A program made the translations under genes and the position numbers. From positions 248,001 through 312,000 of the forward strand of contig NZ_JAFBCO010000001.1 of assembly GCF_016907775.1 (NCBI RefSeq): a DNA stretch of 64,000 nucleotides, given 5' to 3'. Shown here one piece after another: positions 8,790 through 17,288 of this stretch. Source of the stretch: Pseudoglutamicibacter cumminsii (GTDB lineage Bacteria; Actinomycetota; Actinomycetes; Actinomycetales; Micrococcaceae). Positions within the stretch are counted from its first letter, which is position 1. Each line of letters opens with the position of its first letter. The notes beneath the pieces were generated by a model. The model did no database searches. It saw only the letters and a list, made by a program, of their open reading frames with translations, and was not told where the DNA came from.

Positions 8790-10674
8790 GCCTGCGGGCC
8801 TCGCGCATACGGTCGGCGGAGTTGAGGATGACCTTGCGGATGCGGATCGCTTCCGGGGTCACTTCAACGCATTCGTCTTCGGCAGCGAATTCGAGGGACT
8901 CTTCGAGCGTGAGTACGCGTGGGGGCGTGAGTCCTTCGAAGGAGTCGGCGGAAGCAGCGCGCATGTTGGTCTGCTTCTTTTCTTTGGTGACGTTGACTTC
9001 CATGTCTTCGTTGCGCGTGTTTTCACCCACCACCATGCCTTCGTAGACTTCCTGCGTTGGCTGGACGAAGAACGTCATGCGTTCTTGCAGGTTGATCATC
9101 GCGTATGGGGTGGCCACGCCTGCGCGGTCAGAGATGATCGAGCCGGTGTTACGGTATTCGATTTCGCCGGCCCATGGCTCGTAGCCTGCGGAGATGGTAT
9201 TCGCGATGCCTGCGCCGTGGGTCAGGGTCAAGAACGTGCTGCGGAAGCCGATGAGGCCGCGGGCTGGCACGGTGAAGACCATGCGGACCCAGCCGGAGCC
9301 GTGGTTGGTCATTTCCTGCATGCGTCCCTTGCGTGCCGCGAGCAGCTGGGTCACGGCGCCGAGGTAGTCCTCTGGGGTGTCGATGGTGATTTCTTCCATC
9401 GGTTCGTGGACCTTGCCGTCGATCTCGCGGGTCACAACCTGCGGCTTGCCGACGGTGAGTTCGAAGCCTTCGCGGCGCATCTGCTCCACGAGGATGGACA
9501 GCGCGAGCTCGCCACGGCCCTGGACTTCCCACGCGTCTGGGCGTTCGGTTGGCAGGACCTTGAGCGAAACGTTACCGATGAGCTCACGGTCGAGGCGGTC
9601 CTTGACCTGGCGGGCGGTGACTTTAGCGCCCTTGACGCGGCCGGCCATCGGCGAGGTGTTGATACCGATGGTCATCGAGATCGCTGGATCATCGATGTGG
9701 ATGGCAGGTAGCGGGCGCGGGTCGTTGAGGTCGGTGATGGTGTCACCGATCATGATGTTTTCGATGCCGGCGACAGCCACGATTTCGCCCGGGCCGGCTT
9801 CTTGCGCTGGGACACGCTCGAGCCCACGGGTTTCGAGCAGCTCGGTGATCTTCACGGAGCGCTGGTCGCCGTGGTGGATCCATGCGACGTTCTGGCCCTT
9901 CTTGAGGGTTCCGCCGTGGATGCGCAGGAGTGCGAGGCGACCCAGGAATGGGGACGCGTCGAGGTTGGTCACGTGTGCCTGCAGAACGCCGTCGTCTTCG
10001 TAGGACGGCGCTGGGACGTGCTTCATGATGGTCTCAAACAGCGGTTCAAGGTCTTCGCTGTTTGGAAGCTCGCCGTCGGCTGGCTGTTCGAGCGATGCGC
10101 GGCCGGCCTTACCGGATGCGTACACGACTGGCAGCTCGAGGATCGAGTCGATGTCGAGGTCCGGGACCTCTTCCGCGATATCGGAAGCGAGGCCGAGCAA
10201 CAGGTCCATGGTTTCGGAGACCACGCCGTCGATGCGGGCGTCAGGGCGGTCTGTCTTGTTGACGACCAGGATCACTGGCTTGCGTGCTTCAAGCGTCTTG
10301 CGGAGCACAAAGCGGGTCTGCGGAAGCGGGCCCTCGGAGGAGTCCACGAGCAGGACCACGCCGTCGACCATCGAGAGGCCGCGTTCCACTTCCCCACCGA
10401 AGTCGGCATGCCCTGGGGTGTCGATCACGTTGATCGTGACGTCTTTGCCGTCTGAAGCTGGGCCGTTGTAGAACACCGTGGTGTTCTTGGCGAGGATGGT
10501 GATCCCCTTTTCGCGTTCGAGTTCGCCGGAGTCCATCACGCGGTCTTCTTGTTCGCCGTGTGCGGCGAATGCTCCAGTGGTGCGGAGCATGGCGTCTACC
10601 AGAGTGGTTTTGCCGTGATCAACGTGTGCAACGATCGCAACGTTACGGAGGTCCTCGCGTGAGGCACGTGCCAT
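8776..10674 (-). CDS. typA: Ribosome-associated GTPase TypA/BipA
   Basis: A 632-residue translational GTPase that binds the 70S ribosome and acts in 50S assembly and stress adaptation. G motifs are clear: AHVDHGKTTL (about residues 16-25), EKGITI, DTPGHADF and NKTDRPDA. Domain II follows, then EF-G-like domains III and V (VQGRGELALSILVEQMRREGFE; RGLIGFRSTFLTLTHG) and the BipA-specific C-terminal domain. Length fits the family. The membrane-protein gene downstream overlaps its stop. Confidence 0.97.
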   Translation of the reverse strand: MARASREDLRNVAIVAHVDHGKTTLVDAMLRTTGAFAAHGEQEDRVMDSGELEREKGITILAKNTTVFYNGPASDGKDVTINVIDTPGHADFGGEVERGLSMVDGVVLLVDSSEGPLPQTRFVLRKTLEARKPVILVVNKTDRPDARIDGVVSETMDLLLGLASDIAEEVPDLDIDSILELPVVYASGKAGRASLEQPADGELPNSEDLEPLFETIMKHVPAPSYEDDGVLQAHVTNLDASPFLGRLALLRIHGGTLKKGQNVAWIHHGDQRSVKITELLETRGLERVPAQEAGPGEIVAVAGIENIMIGDTITDLNDPRPLPAIHIDDPAISMTIGINTSPMAGRVKGAKVTARQVKDRLDRELIGNVSLKVLPTERPDAWEVQGRGELALSILVEQMRREGFELTVGKPQVVTREIDGKVHEPMEEITIDTPEDYLGAVTQLLAARKGRMQEMTNHGSGWVRMVFTVPARGLIGFRSTFLTLTHGAGIANTISAGYEPWAGEIEYRNTGSIISDRAGVATPYAMINLQERMTFFVQPTQEVYEGMVVGENTRNEDMEVNVTKEKKQTNMRAASADSFEGLTPPRVLTLEESLEFAAEDECVEVTPEAIRIRKVILNSADRMREARRRAKN

Positions 10675-10758
10675 AAGGGGTTCCTTCAGCTTGTTCGTGG
10701 GGCCGCCGTGTTGCGGCCAGCGTGTATTAACAGCGTGATTGCAATTCTACTCTGCTGT

Positions 10759-10850
10759 TGGCCGCGCCGTTGCGCGAGGTGCTGTGAAGCGTGCCGTTGC
10801 GCGGGGTGATGTTGGCCGCGCCGTTGCGCGGGCTGTCGCGCGCGGTTTTC
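10759..10850 (+). repeat. Degenerate GCCGTTGCGCG repeats
   Basis: Three near-copies of (G)GCC/GTGCCGTTGCGCG occur within about 90 bases upstream of the PH-like protein gene (GCCGCGCCGTTGCGCG, GTGCCGTTGCGCG, GCCGCGCCGTTGCGCG). They lie between typA and the next gene. They are translated only if the longer start at 10739 is used, which would give an unconvincing AVARG-repeat leader. Confidence 0.5.
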
Positions 10851-10885
10851 ACGTCGCGACCGGAACGCATGGCACGATTATTCCT

Positions 10886-11518
10886 ATGATCGTTTCTCCG
10901 TTGACGTTGACCCGTAACTTGTCTGGCTGGATTCTGGGCGTGGTTGTTCTTGGCTTTGGCGCTTTCGCGGCCGTGGATGCGTTTGCGCGCGGTTTTTTCT
11001 ATGCGGGTGTCGCGACGTCGTTCGGCACGTTGGCGTTGGTGATGCTTGTCGCTTGGACGCTAATTTTGCCACGGCTCGTGGTGGAGCCGGAGGCGGTCGT
11101 GGTGCATAACGCGACGAGTGTGGTTCGGATTCCGTGGGCTAGGTTGCGTGAGGCGCAGGATGTTTATTTCGTTGAGTTGACTGATACCGATGGCGTGGTG
11201 ACTCGCGTGTGGTCGGCGCCTGTTCAGGGCATGGGTCAGCGGCGTAAGGCTTTGCGTGCGAAGGCGGCTGACGCTGATTTGTTGCGTCATGGTGTTGATC
11301 CGAGCCAGGTTGAGGATCGCGCCGCTAAGTTGCGTGAGGGGCAGGGTATTTCCGCTCAGGTGATGCGGTATAAGGATGCCCAGTTGAAGGCTGTTGAGGC
11401 TGGTGAGCTGGATGCCGATGCTGTGAACGCTGAGGTCACGAAAACGTGGCTTTCGCTTCAGTGGATCATGTTCGGTGTGGTTACAGTGGCCACGGTCGTG
11501 CTGTTGGTGATCGCTTAG
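10886..11518 (+). CDS. PH-like domain membrane protein
   Basis: 210 residues: two adjacent N-terminal membrane spans (about 12-30 and 35-60), a PH-like beta domain (LVVEPEAVVVHNATSVVRIPWARLREAQ ... GVVTRVWSAPV), then a charged helical region and a C-terminal span. This matches the small actinobacterial bacterial-PH membrane proteins (the low molecular weight antigen 6 type); their role is unclear. The start is ATG 10886. The open frame extends to 10739, but that part is the low-complexity AVARG repeat. A terminator follows. Confidence 0.7.
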   Translation: MIVSPLTLTRNLSGWILGVVVLGFGAFAAVDAFARGFFYAGVATSFGTLALVMLVAWTLILPRLVVEPEAVVVHNATSVVRIPWARLREAQDVYFVELTDTDGVVTRVWSAPVQGMGQRRKALRAKAADADLLRHGVDPSQVEDRAAKLREGQGISAQVMRYKDAQLKAVEAGELDADAVNAEVTKTWLSLQWIMFGVVTVATVVLLVIA

Positions 11519-11548
11519 TTAGTTAACGCTTAACTCGTGAGTTTAAAC

Positions 11549-11589
11549 GCTGTGGGGTGTTGACCGATGCCCGGTCAACACCCCACAGC
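11549..11589. terminator. Bidirectional terminator
   Basis: A 17-bp perfect stem (GCTGTGGGGTGTTGACC 11549-11565, complement 11573-11589) with a seven-base loop, flanked by AAAC and ATTT. It separates the convergent PH-like gene and the first oligopeptide ABC operon. Confidence 0.9.
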
Positions 11590-11606
11590 ATTTAAGATGC
11601 TCGGCG

Positions 11607-13352
11607 TCAGCTGCCGAATACGAAGTCTCCGCCTGGGATCGCTTCGAGCAAGTCGCGTGTGTACTGTTCCTTCGGGTTGTCGAAGACCTCGTCGGTGGAG
11701 GCTTGCTCAACCACTTGGCCGTTCTTCATCACGGTGACTTGGTCGGCGACCATGCGCACGACTGCGAGGTCGTGAGTGATGAACAGGTAGGTCAATCCGA
11801 GCTCGGTCTGCAGATCGGCTAGCAGGTTAAGGACCTGACCTTGGACTAGCACATCGAGTGCGGACACGGCTTCGTCGAGAACCAGCACCTCGGGCTTGAG
11901 CGAGAGCGCACGTGCGATTGCGATGCGCTGACGCTGACCACCCGAAAGCTCACCTGGGTAGCGGTTTGCTGTCGCTTTCGGAAGCGATACCTGGTTCAGG
12001 AGCTCTTCGACCGTCTTGCGGCGGCTGCGGCGGTCGCCGATCTTGTGCGTTTCGAGCGGTTCCGCGATCGAGGCGCCGATCGAACGCATCGGGTCCAGGG
12101 TTCCGTATGGGTCCTGGAACACCGGCTGAACGCGGCGACGGAACGCGAGCAGATCCTTCTGCGGCCAGTTCGCAACGTCCTTGCCGTCGAAGGTCATGGT
12201 TCCTTCGGTGATGTCCTCGAGTTTGAGGAACATCTTCGCCAGCGTTGACTTACCGGACCCCGATTCGCCGACAACGCCCATCGTGGTTCCCCGTGGGATC
12301 TGCAGCGAGACCTTGTCCACGGCCTTGAAGTCGGTGGTTTTGAGGCCCTTTTCGCGGATCTTGTACACCTTGGTGACGTCGGTGAATTCGATGAGGGGGT
12401 TTTCATCGACTCGCTTGACGTCCGGGGTTTCCTCGTGACGACGTAGCAGCTTCTCGTCTGCGCCCATCGCGACGTCGTCGCCTTCCTGCACCTTTTGGAT
12501 GCGGCGGGAAGCCAGCGACGGCGCGGCACCGACGAGGCGCTTGGTGTACGGGTGCATCGGGTTGGCGAGGATCTCCTTGGAGTCCCCGTATTCGACGACC
12601 TGCCCCTTGTACATCACCACGAGTTTCTCGGCGCGCTCAGCTGCGAGGCCGAGGTCGTGGGTGATGAAGATGACCGAGGTGCCGTGTTCGCGGGTCAATT
12701 CACCGAGGTGGTCGAGGATGCGACGCTGCACGGTGACGTCGAGCGCGGAAGTCGGTTCGTCGGCGACCAGCAGGCGCGGGTTCGCAGACATGCCGATGCC
12801 GATCAGTACGCGCTGGCGCATACCGCCGGAGAACTGGTGCGGGTACTGCTTGAGGCGGCCTTCAGGCTTCGGAAGGCCGGCTTCCTTGAGAACCTCGATG
12901 ACGCGTTCGCGTGCAGCTTTTCCGCGCAGTGACGTGTTCGCTTCGATGGTCTCTTGGACCTGGAAGCCGATGTTCCACACCGGGTTGAGGTTGGACATCG
13001 GGTCCTGCGGGACGTAGCCGATTTCGCGGCCGCGGATTTCTTCGAGCTTCTTGCGTGGCGCCTTGGTGAGGTCGATGCCGTTGAAGGTCGCCTTACCGCC
13101 GGTGATGCTGCCGTTGGATGCGAGCAGGCCGAGGATCGCGGTCACGGACGTGGATTTACCGGAACCGGATTCACCAACGATCGCGAGGTTTTCGCCCTGG
13201 AAGAGCTCGAAGCTCACGCCGCGCACGGCGTGCACTGGGCCCGCTTGCGTTGAGAAGGTGACTTCGAGGTCTTTGACGTCCAGCAGCGGCGTGCGGTCGT
13301 CTGTTGCGTCGGTGACTGGCTGGGTGTTCTCGTTCATGTTCTGATCTTTCAT
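11607..13352 (-). CDS. Oligopeptide ABC transporter, fused ATPase (DppD-DppF type), system 1
   Basis: 581 residues holding two complete nucleotide-binding domains. The first has Walker A GESGSGKST, signature FSGGMRQR and Walker B LLVADEP; the second has GESGSGKST, LSGGQRQR and VLVLDEA, with the oligopeptide-family C-terminal extension after each. It powers peptide import through the DppB/DppC-type permeases encoded just upstream. The ATG at 13352 overlaps the permease stop by four bases (ATGA type), which indicates translational coupling. It is the last gene of the operon. Confidence 0.92.
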   Translation of the reverse strand: MKDQNMNENTQPVTDATDDRTPLLDVKDLEVTFSTQAGPVHAVRGVSFELFQGENLAIVGESGSGKSTSVTAILGLLASNGSITGGKATFNGIDLTKAPRKKLEEIRGREIGYVPQDPMSNLNPVWNIGFQVQETIEANTSLRGKAARERVIEVLKEAGLPKPEGRLKQYPHQFSGGMRQRVLIGIGMSANPRLLVADEPTSALDVTVQRRILDHLGELTREHGTSVIFITHDLGLAAERAEKLVVMYKGQVVEYGDSKEILANPMHPYTKRLVGAAPSLASRRIQKVQEGDDVAMGADEKLLRRHEETPDVKRVDENPLIEFTDVTKVYKIREKGLKTTDFKAVDKVSLQIPRGTTMGVVGESGSGKSTLAKMFLKLEDITEGTMTFDGKDVANWPQKDLLAFRRRVQPVFQDPYGTLDPMRSIGASIAEPLETHKIGDRRSRRKTVEELLNQVSLPKATANRYPGELSGGQRQRIAIARALSLKPEVLVLDEAVSALDVLVQGQVLNLLADLQTELGLTYLFITHDLAVVRMVADQVTVMKNGQVVEQASTDEVFDNPKEQYTRDLLEAIPGGDFVFGS

Positions 13353-14281
13353 CGGCGTGCCCTCGCCTTCGGGTCAAGCGCGTCTCGGACCACGTCGCCT
13401 AGCAGCAGGAAGGAGAGAACTGTGATGGCGAGTGCGCCTGCCGGGTAGAACAGCAGGTTTGGCGCGGTGCGGATGACGTTCTGTGCCGTGGAGATGTCGA
13501 AGCCCCACGAGATGACCTCTGGCGGCAGGCCCACGCCCAGGAAGGACAGGGTTGCTTCCGCGACGATGTAGGTACCCATTGACACGGTCGCGATCACGAT
13601 GACGGGTGCCAGGGAGTTCGGGATCACGTGGCGGATGAGGTTCTTGCCGCGGGATACGCCGAGTGCGATGCCTGCGGTCACGAAGTCTTGCTGCTTGGCT
13701 GTGAGCACAGCGCCGCGCATGATGCGGGCGACTTGCGGCCAGCCGAAGACTGCGAGCGTGAGCGAGAGCATCACGACGCCGCGGCCGAATGGAGCGATCT
13801 GCATCATAACGATCGCGCCGAGCACGGATGGGATCGCGAAGAAGATGTCGCCGAGACGGGAGATCACGGCGTCGAGCCAGCCGCCGAAGTAGCCGGCGAT
13901 CGCGCCGATGGTCGCACCGATGAGGGTTGCGAGCGCGGTGGAGAGCAGGCCAACGGTCAGCGATGCGCGGGTTCCGTAGATCACGCGCGTGTAGACATCA
14001 CAGCCTTGCTTGTCGAAGCCGAACGGATGCCCCGGGCTTGGTGCCGCGAGCGAGTTCCGGAGTTCGCACGCTGCACCCGATGGGTCACCTGAGGTGAACA
14101 GCTGCGGGAACAGGGCGACGAAGATGATGAGCGCAACGAGCACGAGGCAGATCCACGTGATGACTCGCTTGCGCATGTCGCGCCAGGCGTCTGACCAGAC
14201 GCTGGTTGGCTTCGCGGAGACGTCGACCTCGTCGACGCTCTGCAGCGGGGTCTCTTCAATGGGGGCTACATAACGCTTCAT
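13349..14281 (-). CDS. Oligopeptide ABC transporter permease, DppC type, system 1
   Basis: A 310-residue inner-membrane protein with six predicted spans. The N-terminal OppC-type region (WSDAWRDMRKRVITWICLVLVALIIF) is followed by the EAA loop (ITAGIALGVSRGKN, HVIPNSLAPVIVI). It forms the channel with the DppB partner encoded six bases upstream. Its stop overlaps the start of the ATPase gene. Confidence 0.9.
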   Translation of the reverse strand: MKRYVAPIEETPLQSVDEVDVSAKPTSVWSDAWRDMRKRVITWICLVLVALIIFVALFPQLFTSGDPSGAACELRNSLAAPSPGHPFGFDKQGCDVYTRVIYGTRASLTVGLLSTALATLIGATIGAIAGYFGGWLDAVISRLGDIFFAIPSVLGAIVMMQIAPFGRGVVMLSLTLAVFGWPQVARIMRGAVLTAKQQDFVTAGIALGVSRGKNLIRHVIPNSLAPVIVIATVSMGTYIVAEATLSFLGVGLPPEVISWGFDISTAQNVIRTAPNLLFYPAGALAITVLSFLLLGDVVRDALDPKARARR

Positions 14282-14287
14282 GGAGCA

Positions 14288-15217
14288 TCACTTCCCGTAA
14301 CGAATGCGCGGGTCAAGCACCGCATAGAGGATATCGACCAGCAGGTTGGCGAGCATGAAGATGATCACCATGACCGCAACGAAGGAGACCACGGTTGGGC
14401 CTTCTCCTCGGATGACCGCCTGGTAGACGGTGCCACCAACGCCTGGGATGTTGAAGATACCTTCGGTGACGATCGCGCCAACCATGAGGGAGCCGAGGTC
14501 GATGCCGAGGTAGGTCACCACGGGGATGAGCGAGTTACGCAGTACGTGGACGCGGATCACTCGGCCGCGTGAGAGGCCCTTGGCGGTTGCGGTGCGGACG
14601 AAGTCGGCACCGACGTTTTCGGCGACGGATGCGCGGGTGAGTCGCAGGACGTTCGCGATGGATACAGATGCGAGAACCGCCGCGGGCGCGATCATTTGCG
14701 TCCATGGTCCGTTACCGGAGATGGATGGCGGGATGATGTCCCACTTCACGCCGAGGAAGTACTGGACTAGGAAACCCACGACGAAGGTTGGTACCGAGAT
14801 CAGCAGCAGCGAAAGGACCAGCGCGACGCTGTCGGTGATACCGCCCTTGCGCAGGCCTGCGACGAGGCCGAAGGTGATGCCGATGATCGCTTCGAAGATG
14901 AGGGCGAGTACGGCCAGGGTCGCGGTGAGCGGGAACGCTTCAGCCATGACGTCGGAGACTGCACGGCCTGTATAGGTTGTGCCTAGGTCGCCGGTGAAGA
15001 CGCCGCCGATCCAGATGAGGTACTGGATCAGGACTGGCTTGTCGAGGTTGTATTGTTCACGAATTTCTTGGATGACAGCCGGGGATGGAGCTTTGCCATC
15101 GAACAGGGCCGCGATCGGGTCGCCTGGCAACGCGAAGACCATCAGGTAGATGAGAAGCGTTGCACCAAAGAAGACCGGGATCAGCTGTAGCAGTCGTCGG
15201 CCGATGTACCAGAGCAT
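14288..15217 (-). CDS. Oligopeptide ABC transporter permease, DppB type, system 1
   Basis: 309 residues, starting MLWYIGRRLLQLIPVFFGATLLIYLM as DppB/OppB proteins do. The EAA loop (RTATAKGLSRGRVIRVHVLRNSLIPVVTY) and the C-terminal DPRIRYGK are family hallmarks. It is the second gene of the operon, behind the binding-protein gene and a stable hairpin in the gap. Confidence 0.9.
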   Translation of the reverse strand: MLWYIGRRLLQLIPVFFGATLLIYLMVFALPGDPIAALFDGKAPSPAVIQEIREQYNLDKPVLIQYLIWIGGVFTGDLGTTYTGRAVSDVMAEAFPLTATLAVLALIFEAIIGITFGLVAGLRKGGITDSVALVLSLLLISVPTFVVGFLVQYFLGVKWDIIPPSISGNGPWTQMIAPAAVLASVSIANVLRLTRASVAENVGADFVRTATAKGLSRGRVIRVHVLRNSLIPVVTYLGIDLGSLMVGAIVTEGIFNIPGVGGTVYQAVIRGEGPTVVSFVAVMVIIFMLANLLVDILYAVLDPRIRYGK

Positions 15218-15274
15218 GGGTGCCTCGGTTTCGGGGTTTGGTGTTCGGTTTCGGTTCGGGGTGGCTTAGACACG

Positions 15275-15319
15275 CTGACACCGCTGCGTGCGTTCTTTGC
15301 CCGCTCGCAGCGGTGTCAG
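15275..15319 (-). terminator. Stable hairpin between binding-protein and permease genes
   Basis: A 14-bp perfect stem (CTGACACCGCTGCG 15275-15288, complement 15306-15319) in the 136-base gap. There is no T tract, so it more likely protects the binding-protein mRNA or trims expression of the permeases than stops transcription fully. Confidence 0.6.
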
Positions 15320-15353
15320 ACGTGTGTGAAGCCTCGTCACATGGGAGCTAGTT

Positions 15354-16997
15354 TTACTCGCTCTTGGTGACTTCGGTGTAGATCGGCACGGAGTTCCAGC
15401 CGAATTCAACGTTGTCTACCTTGCTGCTCCAGACACCGTTGACGTTGTTGTACCAGAGTGGGATAGCTGGCAGGTCGTTGAGCAGGGTCGACTGTGCCTT
15501 TGCGTAGAGCTCGTCTGCCTGCTCTGGGCTGTCAGCGGATCCAGCCTGCTCGAGGTAGCCGTCGAATTCCTTCGAGGTGTAACGGCCGTAGTTCGAGCCA
15601 GCGCCGGTCTTGTAGAGCGGTGCGAGGAAGTTGATCTGCGATGGGTAGTCCGACTGCCAACCGGAGCGCATTGCGCCGGTCATCTTGTCGCTGTCCTGGT
15701 CGTCCAGCAGGCCCTTGAAGGCTGGGTAGGACTTACCCTGAGCCTTGATGCCGAGGTTGCGCGAGAGCTGGTTGGAGAGGGCGTCGACCCATTCCTGGTG
15801 GCCGCCGTCAGCGTTGTAGGCGATGGTGAAGGTGCCTTCGTACTTGCTGATCTTGTCGGCTTCAGCCCAGCGCTTCTTAGCTTCTTCTGGGTTGAACTTC
15901 AGGACGTCGTTACCTTCGGCGTTCTTACCCCAGTTGTCCCAGCCTTCAAGCACTGGGGAGGTGAAGTCGGATGCCGGGGTACGGGTACCGTCGAAGAGGG
16001 TCTTGGTGATCTCTTCACGGTCGATGGCCATGGAGATGGCCTGGCGGCGCAGCTTGCCTTCTTCGTCGTTCTTGAAGTGATCCAGGTACTGCGGGATCGT
16101 GAAGGACTGGAAGATTGCTGCTGGCTGGTTGACGTTGCGGCCGTCGAAGTCTGCCTTGTAGGTCGCGAAGTTCGATGGGTCGATCTGGTCGAGGATGTCG
16201 AGGCGATCGGCCTGGGTGTCAGCGTATGCGGTCTTAGCGGACTCGTAGAAGGTGATTTCCACGCCGCCGTTCTTTGGCTCGCGTGGGCCCTTGTAGGAGT
16301 CGGACTTGACGAGCTTGACGCCCTGGTTGTGCTTCCAAGCGCCTTCGGATTCGAACTTGTATGGGCCGTTGCCGATAGGGTTTTCACCGAACTTCTTCAT
16401 GTCCTTGAACGCGGACTCTGGCAGTGGCACGAATGCGGAGTAGCCGATGCGCTTGAGGAAGTCAGCTTCTGGGTTGATGAGTTCTACGGTGAACTCGGTG
16501 TCGGAGACCTTCTTGAGGCCGGTGAGTTCTGCGCCCTTCTTGTCTGCCGAGTAGCCCTTGATGTTATCGAAGAAGTACTGGCCACCCTGGGCGTTAGCGA
16601 CGTCGGCGCCGTAGTTCCATGCCTTGATGAAGGAATCGGAGGTGACTGGGGTGCCGTCGGAGAACTTGAGGCCTTCCTTAAGCTTGACGGTCCAGACGGT
16701 GTTGTCATCGTTTGGTTCGATGGACTCTGCCTGGTCCATGCGTGGGGTGCCGTCAGCTTCGAAGGAGACGAGGCCCGCGAAGATGAGGTCGATGATTTTA
16801 CCGCCGCCAACCTCGGTGGTGTTGGTTGGGATCAGCGGGTTCTGTGGCTCAGTGCCGTTGGTGGTGATGATGGCGTCTGGGTTGGCTTCTCCCCCACCGT
16901 TGCCCTTTTCGCCGCCGCCTCCGCCGCCGCACGCAGCGAGTCCGAGTGCGGAAATTGCGAGAACAGAAAGAGCGGAAATCTTCCGGTTGTTCTTCAC
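15354..16997 (-). CDS. Oligopeptide-binding lipoprotein, system 1
   Basis: A 547-residue family 5 solute-binding protein. Its lipoprotein signal (MKNNRKISALSVLAISALGLAAC) is followed by a glycine-rich linker. SBP_bac_5 features include VWTVKLKEGLKFSDGTPVTSDSF and RRQAISMAIDREEITKTLFDG. It would be anchored outside the membrane and deliver peptides to the system 1 permeases. The GTG start at 16997 has GGAGG close upstream. It is first in its operon. The ligand is unknown. Confidence 0.92.
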   Translation of the reverse strand: MKNNRKISALSVLAISALGLAACGGGGGGEKGNGGGEANPDAIITTNGTEPQNPLIPTNTTEVGGGKIIDLIFAGLVSFEADGTPRMDQAESIEPNDDNTVWTVKLKEGLKFSDGTPVTSDSFIKAWNYGADVANAQGGQYFFDNIKGYSADKKGAELTGLKKVSDTEFTVELINPEADFLKRIGYSAFVPLPESAFKDMKKFGENPIGNGPYKFESEGAWKHNQGVKLVKSDSYKGPREPKNGGVEITFYESAKTAYADTQADRLDILDQIDPSNFATYKADFDGRNVNQPAAIFQSFTIPQYLDHFKNDEEGKLRRQAISMAIDREEITKTLFDGTRTPASDFTSPVLEGWDNWGKNAEGNDVLKFNPEEAKKRWAEADKISKYEGTFTIAYNADGGHQEWVDALSNQLSRNLGIKAQGKSYPAFKGLLDDQDSDKMTGAMRSGWQSDYPSQINFLAPLYKTGAGSNYGRYTSKEFDGYLEQAGSADSPEQADELYAKAQSTLLNDLPAIPLWYNNVNGVWSSKVDNVEFGWNSVPIYTEVTKSE

Positions 16998-17288
16998 GTA
17001 TACCTCCGAAATGAATGGCTTCAGGACACAAGCCTTTGGTTCAGCCTGCCTCTGAGGCGCGTGTTAATGACGAGTTGTGTCGGCCACAATTCTATGGCCG
17101 TGTTCACTCATCTTATAGGGAGGAAGTATATGTGAGCCAACCGAACAGGTTCGACTTAGGAGCTCCGGTGTGAGGTAACTAATAGGAGCGGCCCCCGGTT
17201 CTCGGGCTTATTCCTGGGTTGAATGAGCCTTGTGAACGCTGGGAACCGCGCCTATTTTTCTTGAATTTTCTTTAGTCCGAGATTTCGT

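Noticed and set aside
8623-9711. 362-codon plus-strand frame opposite typA
   Set aside because: typA is certain from its GTPase motifs; the opposite frame gives no recognisable protein.
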